The notes below the pieces were generated by a model, which made no database searches, was not told the DNA's origin, and saw only the letters and a list, made by a program, of their open reading frames with translations. The translations under genes were made by a program, and so were the position numbers. 28,324 nucleotides of DNA from contig KN883833.1 in assembly GCA_000934455.1 (NCBI GenBank), forward strand, positions 3,885 to 32,208. The letters run 5' to 3'. The stretch comes from Apostichopus parvimensis. Taxonomy: Eukaryota > Echinodermata > Holothuroidea > Aspidochirotida > Stichopodidae. Of the stretch, positions 21,101-28,324 are shown piece after piece (the first letter of the stretch is position 1; the number at the start of each line of letters is the position of its first letter).

Positions 21101-24100
21101 CCATCGATCGCAGAAAATACACACACAGTTTGCTACCGTCCGTCGGTAATTAGACACTAGTGTACAGTCAGTACATACAGCTGCGGTCAATACCCACAGC
21201 ACAGTGTACAAACAATACAACGATGGACATCTCAGGTCCAGCTAAAGATAACAAGGTATCACGTTTCAATACTGTCTGCATTTTGTAGCGACAAGAGAAA
21301 AACTTCACTTGCAAGCAACGGAAAGTTAACTTTTTAAAGATGGCGGCAAGTCTTCAATGCCTTTAATTCGAGATGAGCATGTTAGGATACTATGTCATAG
21401 AGTTTCCAGTGCTCCAATGCACACTAAAGTTTAGATGAGCATGTTAGGATACTACTACTGTATGTTATAGAGATTCTAAGCTTTTCACTAATCCTCACCA
21501 TCATTGTCGGCTCCTGACGTCATAAGACACTTCGATCCGGTTCTCAAATCTTTGACCTTCATCCAAAATCCGACAGCAAATCCGTGAAGACACAGGGATG
21601 GATCTGTTAAGCAGTGACTCCCAAAGGATTTCAGCCTCACCCAGCTGTTAACACCATTGGTGTACAGACTTCTGGATGAGTTGTGCCTGTCATTGGCTGA
21701 TCTAGCCCCTCCATAGACACTCTCAGGGGCTAACAGGTAGTTCATGGGATCATCAAAAGCCCAGTAGTAAGACGAGCTGTCATAAAAATATTTCTCCACA
21801 TCTGGAAAACAAAAAAATATCAAATCAAACATATCATCAGCTCGTATAAACTTCTATTTCAAAACTGGTGTAATCTTTTTCCTAAATATCCATATATATA
21901 TAATTTCGGTATTAAATTAGAAACCACAAATGCATCTTGGAAAAAAAATTGCTTAAACAAGCCAGTATAACTTATTATAATTATGACCTATTCATTATAA
22001 AATCACACAGACAGACAGTCAAACTGACATTAAAATCTAAACAAATTTGAACTAAAATTACCTGATATTCCTAGAAGTTTGTGGACATGTCTCTTGTGAA
22101 TGTATCGATCCCATATGACAAGGTGACGGATGTCAAATCTGCCAAAGTCGGTATCGTTGTCGTTCTTCCTACCCAGAATGAGGAGGGAGTGCGCCATGGT
22201 AACGTTATCACCGTACGTAGCATTGATGCCCGTATCATTCACCATCACCGCGTCAGATGCGTTAATACTAACTTGGACTGGCTCGTCCTGTATGTAAGAC
22301 GTTATCTCTGGTTCTTCTAATCCATTGAAGTACAACCTCTGAGCTTCAAATTCGTGCCAGGTGAGAGCGATGTTTATCCATCGATTTAGTAAACCATTCT
22401 GGAGGAATAGAAATGGTAAAACATTTAATGATGGCGCTATTTGAAAGACCAAAGTAATATTCATCGCAAAAAACTGCCAAAGGTCATCAGTTATCCTAAA
22501 ACATATTTCATGATCTCTCTTAGCATGTGTCAAGACCTTGTACCCTGTTGCTTCAACAACAAACATTTTCTTAACCTTTGCAACATATAATCATATTACA
22601 TAACATCATTTGTAAAGTATTCTTCAATGCTTTTCATGCTGTTAAGAATTTTTCAATGCTTTTTAGCATTTTTCAATGCTTTCATGCTTTCTTTCATATA
22701 TATCTTTCTCTCTGTTATCTTATGATTATGAAGCCAGTGTATTCATTTAAGTAATTATGCTGACGATGTACCACTGATGATTAGGTTTTCTTATTTAAAC
22801 CAGTCTAATGTTTGTCGTTCATTCTCAATAGCCGTGTTCCAAATGATCGGTTTCCCGAAATTACCCAAAAACTTACCGAGAGCGAATACTCTGTGAGAGT
22901 AGAGTTGAATCCGTAATTGACTTCAACGAACAGTGACTCTTCCTGCATGAACACAGAAAGACCAGTCTCGTGGGGGAAGCCCCCAGAGCTGAAATAAAGA
23001 CAACATCATACTTCATTTATCAATGCATACATCTTTATTAATGGACAACATGGCATACTAATGTATATATACTCTGGAGCTAAAATCTTGAATATTAATT
23101 CCTCATTAGTTGTTTCTAGGCTGCAGTTTCAGGCATTACATGTGAAAAGCAGATGACAATGTTTGTGTAGTACAAAACAGTCTAATAATTATGCGTTCCC
23201 TTAATGGGGTGTGGTTGCTCATTACTATGGGAAAACAACCATGTCATTGGCTAATTAAGGATAAATTAAAATATCTTCCAAAATGTCTTGATTGAAGTAA
23301 AATTTAAAACGTTTAGAAAATAACTCTAGCAGTATTTGCAGACCTTTCTAGATTCAAGCTGTCAATATCTGTTGGATATTCATTCAAAGCTGAACATTAG
23401 ATTCAAACCAATGTTGAAAAATTAATCATTGAGAGTAGTTGAGTAGTAGTTGAGTAGTTGAGGGCAGTGGAGTAGGGCGATGAGGGGGTTCTATATTTCA
23501 CTGATACTCATGTAATAAAAGAGGATTGTTAGAGTGCAAAGAGCTCTACTTTGTTTCACCCCTCTCTCCCATCCCACCCCCTCACCCCATGCCTCAAAAA
23601 CCAAACAGACACTAGGAGAGAAATACAAAAGATGAAACAACATCTCATTCTCTCAAGTTTACAAACATTACATCGTTGACTTCTCATCTTTAGAAGGTTC
23701 TTTATAAGTTGTTTTACCTGATAATATATTTTCTATCTGTACTGTTATCATCTGGTAACCTGACCCACATCACCATACTGAATCCTGAGTTGCTCTGCAG
23801 TGGATCTTTGATAAAACTGTCCTCAAAATCACCTGGAATATGAACACATTATTTAATAACTATTTTAAAGATCTACAGAATAAGAAAACTACTCCTGGGA
23901 ACTTTTATGATGACTTCAAATCTGTTGGATAATCTGGACAATATCTTTCTTGGAACCAAACATCTTCAACTGCTCAAATGATTAAACTTCTTCCACTACG
24001 ACCATCCATTTCTATCTTAACGAAGTTCAATGAAAACATCAGATATGTAAACAAGTCCGTGCTTGCAAAGTTGCCTGCCTGTATTCATTCTCGTCCTCCT

Positions 24101-27100
24101 GTGGTCATCCTCATACTTTGGACATTCAGGAATCTAGTACAGATACGACTACAAGATTACGTACTCATTGCCTTGTACTCATACCAATGGGTACTCTACT
24201 TCCACTTGTGCTCATGGGCTGCACTTGTACTGACAAGTCTGTCAATGAGGCCATCTGATAGCTAGTTGTTTCAATACTTAATAGCGGAAGCAAAGACTGA
24301 GATTGCCAACGTAAAACAAACCCATTTACCTAATACAACACCATAAATAAGATATTTTCTAAACGTAATAAAACCCGGGTTTTCCCTTGTACAAATTAAG
24401 CTGGACCCTAACTTAAGCAATATAATAATATGGGTTCATTATGACATAGTCCAAGTTCCCCCCCCCCCACTAAAATGTAAACTGGACCATACCAAGTACA
24501 CAGCTAACAATATGGATTACACATTTTTGTATACAGACCCATTACAAGCAAAAAGTGGACCATACCTAATACTATATAATCTGGACTACCAGGAAGGGTA
24601 ACATATTCTCCTTTATCATCATCTTCGGTGATGGAGACACCAAGAGTTGGACCGATGAACCGATTAGGTCCAGATCGGTTGACAGCATGATTACTTAATA
24701 CATCTGCAGTACTTGTTATCAAAGCCCTCACATCCCAAACATACTGTGCATCCTGGTAGTTTTCATTTCCTATAAAAAAGGGAAAAAAAGTAGATTTAAT
24801 TTCATAGAGACATAATATATATCTATAAATAAATATGTATACTACAAATAGTGGTATCTTTTAAAGACCCAATCAGGTACTTATCAGAGTAAATCTAAGA
24901 CTATGTTGACAAAAAATGAAACAAAACATCAACAAGCAATAAAATTATCCATAAATACCTAATTTTATGAGAGATTCTTTCATCTGAAAAGGCTCTAAAT
25001 ATTCTTCAACGATTGCGGTTTCCTCCCAAGAGAAGTTTGCCGCATTGCCGAGGTAATCGTTCCTCCTTCCCAGAATCAGTCTCGTCTCGTCGTCCTTGGT
25101 CCGGAATTTCCTGTATCCCGTGGGGTCTACTGCCACCAATCGACCGTCCTTGTAGAATTCCAGACCAGATCTACGAGTCCAACTCAGGGCCAGGTTAGTC
25201 CATTCGCCCAAGTAATCCGCATCATTATCTGGGGGAAGGAAGAAACATAAGAATTACTGGAGCTTGCAGTCTCATAGATCTGTAGATCTGTAAATCTGTT
25301 GTTATGAATACTAAAGGATATGAATCACTGGCACCTTGTGTTACAAATGTGAAATTAATACAGGCTGGACAAATTTAAAGGCAGTGTCTTTGAATGGATT
25401 TTGGCAATTTTGGTCTTTCTGCTTCACTTAACAGACTTTGTTAATCACTTTAACCGTCCCTTATTTCCCCATGCTGTGACATTGACATACATTCACCAGT
25501 ATACCCCCCTACCCCCTCCCCATCATAACAAAAAAGTAGTGGGATACTGCAGATCTCATGGTCACACATGTTCTAACATTTCCAGGACTTCTAAAATTTT
25601 AAGAATCTTTGTTCATCGGACAACACTGACAAAATGTTATCTGCCAGTCCGACTCACTTATTAATACCAGGAACTATTTTCAAGTTATCACCTAAATTTT
25701 GACATAACTAGACAACCCAATAACATTTAACAGAAACGTTATTTTCATTATTATCAATTTCTTGTTCATATGTACATGTACTAATCATCGACTGGGTATA
25801 AGATCTAACGTCCTTTGTCGACTGGTACAATTAGCATTAAGAGTTACAAACTGTTAAATCTCACCATCATACTGTAAGTACGGTTTGTGCTTCAATTCTA
25901 CCACCCAACGAGTGTCTCCATCTGTGACTGCTGCCCCCAATCTGTCCACGACTCTCTGGAAGATTGAGAAGCCTCGAGTGACCTGTTCCCCAGAGCTGAT
26001 AATGTAGTGAGTATCCTGGTCATGAACTTGAGACAGTCTTACCCAGACTGACATGGATAGACCGTTTGTACACTTGGCAGGATTGCTGATGCAACGTTTA
26101 GCAAAATCACCTGTTTATGATTTAAAGGGATGATGGGTTAGTTCTTAAAATATATTTCACTTCAAAATGCAAACAAATATATAATTATATGTGTCCTCTT
26201 GATTCAGTGTCTCGATGGTGAGATGGTGAACAGCTTATGATATCAAGAAGAGAAAATGAAATATAAAATTAAAAATTAAAAAAATTAAGAAATCATATAA
26301 AAAGCTCAATTTATAATTGTACTTTGATACCTGAATACTGTCTATTTACCATATCTGTATAACATGTAATAACCAACTACTCATTTAAAATTTGCATCTA
26401 CCTAGAGAGTTAAGATGGGAAGAAAGAAAAAATGCCAAATTTATATATTTCTATGCTATGACACATGTGACTGAAATATTAGTGTACTTCTTTTCCCTAG
26501 TATCAAAGTAGTTGTTTGGCAAGAAAGTGAATAAAATGTTCAAATGCGTCATATCATCGAATCCAAGACATGATCATTAATGATAATTTTAATCTGTGTT
26601 TGTATATGATTAAATGTCATTAACTGTAATAACATATCATATAAATAGTCTAGATTAATTATTCATAACAATCAATGAAATAGTTGAGTGATAGTTGATA
26701 AGAAATTTTTGAGAGAAAAAAAACCCTTAGATGAAGTCTGTCAATAATATTAACAATTACAGACACATTGTGAACAACACTCTGTATATTTGCTAAAGTT
26801 ACTGCAAACTATAAACCAAAATTTAAAAAGAGTTGCTTGCTTAAAGTTACAGGGCTAAATCAACAGACTTTACTAAAACATACAGTGAGTTCTACATAAA
26901 CTAATGCTCTTAATGTCATCGACCACAGAAACCAACTATTTCACTATCCAAGTTTTAAAGATGATTAAAATCCTTTTTAAACAAAACAAAAGAGACTGAA
27001 ATGGTTTGTCTTCACAAGTTGGTCAAAGTTTTTGACAGTATACTTAGAACTTAAGTCATCCCTTCTTTATGTTCCCTTTCCTCTTATAACCTCCCCCACC

Positions 27101-27517
27101 CACCACCACCCTAGAAATGAAAGATTACCCTCCCTCCACCACCTCCCTACAGATGAAAGAATAAACTTCCCCCACCACCACCCTACAAATGAGAAATTAC
27201 CCTCCCCCCACAACCACCCTACAAAGAAAAGATCCCCTTTGGTATTTTTCATATTTAACACTACCTCAGTGGGCTGATCAGACTATAGTTACCCATGAAC
27301 ATCCAGTTGTCACCGTCTCCTATGATATCCAGTGCATAGCCTTGACTGTCCCTCCCCTGGGTCAGGATCACCCCTGCCTCTCCTGCTCTTGACAGCCTAT
27401 CATCTTCGTCCTTCTCCCAGTTAGGATAATATTCCACAAAGGTCTGTTGAAGACGAGTCAGGTAGCCATCGCTGGTCCAATAATGGTCAGCAAATTTAAA
27501 CAGTTCGAGCTCTCTCG
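5708..27517 (-). CDS. Adhesion G-protein-coupled receptor with four LamG-like domains, GAIN/GPS and 7TM; 5' end missing
   Basis: This is a cell-surface receptor of the adhesion GPCR (family B2) class. Visible exons in transcription order: 27517-27293, 26110-25865, 25228-24959, 24769-24566, 23832-23718, 22988-22877, 22398-22062, 21801-21499, 20661-20471, 19917-19749, 19118-18960, 18180-18042, 17446-17247, 16966-16520, 15755-15640, 15016-14828, 14380-14312, 13539-13413, 12772-12617, 12199-12124, 11755-11641, 10748-10693, 9863-9737, 9206-9103, 8734-8632, 8271-8115, 7661-7595, 7180-7108, 6873-6794, 6459-6288, 6155-6087, 5957-5912, 5760-5708. All junctions are AG/GT and in phase. The first two bases complete a codon begun upstream; the rest gives 1689 residues plus TGA. 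Layout from the first whole codon: LamG-like 1-246, 247-502, 503-723, 724-1038; GAIN about 1040-1369 with GPS; TM helices about 1391-1630; tail 1635-1689. The signal peptide is not in the window. I did not assign a subfamily: pentraxin/LamG ectodomains occur in several adhesion groups. Confidence 0.95.
6288..9206 (-). other. Seven-transmembrane region of the adhesion GPCR (7 exons)
   Basis: Exons 9206-9103 (TM1), 8734-8632 (RKLRTMRNVIHINL, TM2), 8271-8115 (TM3, conserved Cys1454, ISWMCAEGVHLL), 7661-7595 (GWGTPVAITG, TM4), 7180-7108 (ECL2 Cys1527-Trp1528, start of TM5), 6873-6794 (TM5 end and third intracellular loop) and 6459-6288 (LLPILGITW, TM6; IFNSLHGVILFLLHGIGNKE, TM7). These are the standard adhesion/secretin family signatures, including the TM3-ECL2 disulphide cysteines. 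TM7 has SLHG where the family usually has SLQG. Signalling through G proteins is expected from the family; the partner cannot be read from sequence. Confidence 0.95.
7822..7881. repeat. AGAGTTTT(n) T-rich tandem repeat
   Basis: The plus strand repeats TAGAG followed by T-runs of variable length (five or so units). It lies in the receptor intron between exons 8271-8115 and 7661-7595. In the sense RNA this is an A-rich, CTCTAAA-type tract. Confidence 0.85.
9737..9863 (-). other. GPS exon with self-cleavage site and tethered agonist
   Basis: This exon completes the GPS begun in the exon at 10748-10693. Together they carry C-A-F-W, then GGWNTSGC, then VCYCYHL/TTFASL: the four cysteines, two tryptophans and the HLT triplet of a catalytically competent site. 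Cleavage is predicted between Leu1369 and Thr1370. The freed N-terminus, TTFASLKQPLPPP, would be the tethered agonist (Stachel) leading into TM1. Competence is inferred from the intact motif. Confidence 0.92.
9864..10692. other. Receptor intron inside the GPS; anonymous higher-GC block
   Basis: This 829-bp intron splits the GPS between Met and Ser. The part at about 9910-10400 has higher GC and a different texture from neighbouring introns, including a 117-codon open minus frame (10402-10049) with no recognised domain. It may be the remnant of a mobile element. The rest is AT-rich with the palindrome at 10659-10676. Confidence 0.3.
10659..10676. repeat. Perfect 18-bp palindrome AAGTTATTATAATAACTT
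   Basis: The sequence equals its own reverse complement and sits in a very AT-rich stretch (10620-10690), immediately 3' in the transcript of the GPS first-half exon (donor at 10692). It could form a hairpin or be chance in AT-rich DNA. Confidence 0.8.
12055..12078. repeat. Poly-C tract (poly-G in the receptor transcript)
   Basis: Thirteen C at 12059-12071, one T, then six C. It lies about 45 bases into the intron after exon 12199-12124. Similar tracts occur at 12362-12371 (ten G), 18763-18772, 18834-18843 and 24460-24469. Confidence 0.85.
15085..15155. repeat. AACAAATAACAAAC minisatellite before a GAIN exon
   Basis: Imperfect repeats of AACAACAAATAACAAACAA and variants run from about 15085 to 15155. 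They lie just upstream, in transcript order, of the exon 15016-14828. On the minus strand they are T/G-rich and give a false hydrophobic reading frame running into the exon. Confidence 0.75.
15756..16519. other. Receptor intron between LamG4 and GAIN; anonymous block at 16180-16410
   Basis: Within this 764-bp intron, 16180-16410 has more balanced base composition than its flanks and a 60-codon open minus frame without recognised homology. It could be an old element fragment. There is no sign that it is spliced in: the flanking exons join in frame without it. Confidence 0.3.
16831..16878 (-). repeat. Coding 12-bp tandem repeat (METT x4) in the LamG4 insert
   Basis: Four 12-bp units lie end to end at 16831, 16843, 16855 and 16867 (plus-strand unit gttgtttccatt or gtagtttccatt). 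On the coding strand each gives Met-Glu-Thr-Thr. The unit is a multiple of three, so copy-number change would keep the frame, and the array could vary in length between individuals. Confidence 0.9.
17578..18022. repeat. ~30-bp degenerate minisatellite, about a dozen copies
   Basis: The unit resembles TCAATGCTTACATGAAATGA followed by GTCTGGTAAT. It recurs with substitutions and length changes through about 445 bp: many instances of GTGAAATGAGTC, ACATGAGATGAGTCTGG and GGTAATTCAAT. It fills most of the intron between exons 18180-18042 and 17446-17247 and starts about 20 bases past the donor at 18041. Confidence 0.8.
19749..21801 (-). other. LamG-like domain 3 of the adhesion GPCR (3 exons), divergent
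   Basis: Exons 21801-21499, 20661-20471 and 19917-19749 encode residues 503-723. Recognisable markers: YYWAFDD, then GSHCLTDPSLCLHGF with the cysteine pair, FWMKV, GFAILQ, WMYLGMTWSQG and ILINGKNVG. The closing motif is altered to VIIGKCSNKRDF, and extra cysteines occur at SKCLMTSG and LKCWSTT. It lacks the intron between G and DF and the one in YI.SSG that domains 2 and 4 share. The residue pattern still supports the same fold, but this is the most diverged copy. Confidence 0.75.
20990..21472. mobile_element. Possible short retroposon or non-autonomous element in a receptor intron
   Basis: A block of clearly higher GC than the surrounding intron is flanked by an imperfect 23-24-bp direct repeat, CAGTGCTCCCATGCACACTT at 20990 and CAGTGCTCCAATGCACACTA at 21407. 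At its right end a second, ~62-bp offset duplication repeats GATGAGCATGTTAGGATACT (21372 and 21434). No open frame or poly(A) tail is evident, so the class is unknown. I have an impression that such sequence is repeated in sea cucumber genomes but cannot confirm it. Confidence 0.4.
22617..22692. repeat. Short TTTTTCAATGCTTT tandem repeat
   Basis: TTCAATGCTTT recurs about three times with TTCATGCTTT variants. It lies in the intron between exons 22988-22877 and 22398-22062. Confidence 0.75.
24155..24245. repeat. Second TACTTG/TACTCA-rich repeat copy in a receptor intron
   Basis: ACGTACTCATTGCCTTGTAC, then TCATACCAATGGGTACTCTA, CACTTGTGCTCATGGG and CACTTGTACTG show the same hexamer themes as 1465-1935. 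It lies in the intron between exons 24769-24566 and 23832-23718. Orientation is not resolved. Confidence 0.4.
26111..27292. other. Largest visible receptor intron (1182 bp); no gene seen apart from the minisatellite
   Basis: Between the first two visible exons. About 26120-27060 is AT-rich with many short A and T runs, and no exon-like interval or open frame. The CT-rich minisatellite at 27085-27228 occupies the 5' end of the intron. Confidence 0.6.
27085..27228. repeat. 36-bp CT-rich minisatellite, four copies (G-rich in the transcript)
   Basis: Units at 27085-27120, 27121-27156, 27157-27192 and 27193-27228 share a TTACCCTCCCCCCACCACCA-like core ending CCCTACAAATGA. The minus (transcribed-sense) strand has clustered GGG and GGGGG runs. 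The array begins 64 bases into the intron after the first visible receptor exon. Confidence 0.9.
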
Positions 27518-28324
27518 CTGAAAGTGACATGAATGAAGTATGACGACGAAATAAATAAAATTAGAAAATGACAACAACATGAATCAGTCAATAAAAGAAA
27601 CTTTAATGATTTGCAAAAAGTGGAAAACTATAACACACAATGTGTTCATGTGTACAAAAGTTGTAAACTAGCATAACTCCCATGCATTCTCTTCCTGTTA
27701 AGCAGGGCCAACAGAGCCTTTGAGGCTGCACAGGCTGCTTTTTGTGAGAAATAAAAATGTTAAAATTAAACGCTGCTGTTCAAAAACCAAAAAGTTGCAC
27801 TTTGTTTTAATGAAGACTCTCCATTTCACATTTGTGTAAATGTTAGCAAGTACTCTTTCTAGAAAATTCAAAAGTAGGTTACCTGATTTGGGAAAGTATA
27901 AGTGTGTTTTGTTTAAAGCAGTAAAAGCACAGCCAGGGAAAAGAAGGATTTACCCCTACCCCCCACCCCTCCCCCCATCCCTCTTCAAATTAAATCCTCA
28001 TCTCATTATCTTGTCTCTATTAAATATAGTTGATTGAATGAAACATTTCTTTAAGATGCTAAACCTTCCCTTCTCCTGGAAGTGGATCACATTAGGTCAT
28101 CATCATATTTCAAGGTGAAATAAATATATAAAAGATGACTGTTATAAGAGAGTAAAGATTCTGTAGACCATTTGCGATATTAAAATTTATTTTCTATTTA
28201 TATTTTGATAGTCTTATTGTTACTAATTTTCGGCTGTAATAGTTAAATATTTTAGTTTTATTGTATGCTGTCATATTTTATTGCTTTCGTCTTTAATTTC
28301 TTAATTTTATTGTTTTGAATAATT
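27518..28324. other. Intron upstream of the first visible receptor exon; no exon found
   Basis: On the minus strand this is the intron feeding the acceptor TTTCAG at 27518. I checked candidate AG...GT intervals and found none that reads as a LamG end, a signal peptide or another known segment. It contains C-rich runs (27957-27979) and AT-rich DNA. The missing 5' exons must lie right of 28324. Confidence 0.5.

Larger units (their letters stand above)
22062..24769 (-). other. LamG-like domain 2 of the adhesion GPCR (4 exons), cysteine pair lost
   Basis: Exons 24769-24566, 23832-23718, 22988-22877 and 22398-22062 encode residues 247-502. The fold markers are present: YVWDVR, DYIVLGDF, SMVMWVRLP, YIISSGGF, WINIALTW, LYFNGLEE, LLILGRKNDND and HLVIWDR. 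The C...P..C pair seen in the other three modules is absent: the segment reads EDSFIKDPLQSNSGF. Before LLILGRKN there is a Thr/Asn-rich loop with several N-glycosylation sequons (NAS, NDT, NAT, NVT). Confidence 0.85.
24959..27517 (-). other. LamG-like domain 1 of the adhesion GPCR (3 exons)
   Basis: Exons 27517-27293, 26110-25865 and 25228-24959 encode residues 1-246. Hallmarks in order: an entry segment with FADHYW; the GDF..RC...P..C.NG motif (RCISNPAKCTNG) with its cysteine pair; SVWVRL; HYIISSGE; the WTNLALSW strand; an FYKDGR turn; and the closing LILGRRND motif. This order is typical of ConA-type LamG/pentraxin jelly rolls in animal adhesion receptors, which usually bind extracellular ligands; the ligand here is unknown. 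The middle exon fuses what are two exons in domains 2 and 4, as no intron interrupts the YIISSG segment. Confidence 0.85.

Noticed and set aside
22081-22320. Plus-strand open frame of 79 codons
   Set aside because: Antisense shadow of the receptor exon 22398-22062, which has clear LamG signatures in the other direction.
27032-27277. Pro/His-rich open frame on the plus strand
   Set aside because: It is simply the translation of the 36-bp CT-rich minisatellite; the unit is a multiple of three, so the frame stays open.
27690-27760. Candidate upstream receptor exon on the minus strand
   Set aside because: No GT donor at a suitable place, and the frame stops after a few codons.

Overview
The window is animal (metazoan) genomic DNA: AT-rich, with short exons bounded by GT-AG introns and simple and interspersed repeats in the introns. 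It holds two genes that converge tail to tail. Receptor type, gene structure and repeat style fit a marine invertebrate deuterostome. An echinoderm, perhaps a sea cucumber, is my best guess, but the species call is weak inference.

Plus strand, 334-5503: a complete ORC6 gene, subunit 6 of the origin recognition complex. It has seven coding exons and 256 codons plus stop, and every splice phase fits. Its introns carry a three-copy (plus one decayed copy) ~145-bp repeat with nuclear-receptor-like half-sites, and a ~190-bp duplication.

Minus strand, 27517 down to 5708: most of a large adhesion G-protein-coupled receptor in 33 coding exons. Joined, they give an uninterrupted frame of 1689 residues plus stop. 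In order, the protein has four laminin-G-like (ConA-type jelly-roll) modules, a GAIN domain, a GPS autoproteolysis motif with a tethered-agonist sequence, seven transmembrane helices and a short acidic tail. The first visible exon starts inside a codon and has no signal peptide, so the 5' end of the gene lies beyond the right edge. Phase-1 introns flank each laminin-G module, which suits growth by exon shuffling or tandem duplication.

The two stop codons are about 200 bp apart. The likely poly(A) signals (ATTAAA on plus at 5590-5595, AATAAA on minus at 5565-5560) predict 3' UTRs that overlap by some tens of bases. The proteins have no obvious shared function: one is a nuclear replication factor, the other a cell-surface receptor.

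The introns are mostly AT-rich DNA without recognisable genes. They contain minisatellites (36-bp CT-rich at 27085-27228, ~30-bp at 17578-18022, others), homopolymer C/G tracts, a possible retroposon insertion at 20990-21472, and several blocks of unknown origin. I saw no rRNA, tRNA, CRISPR or prokaryotic features.
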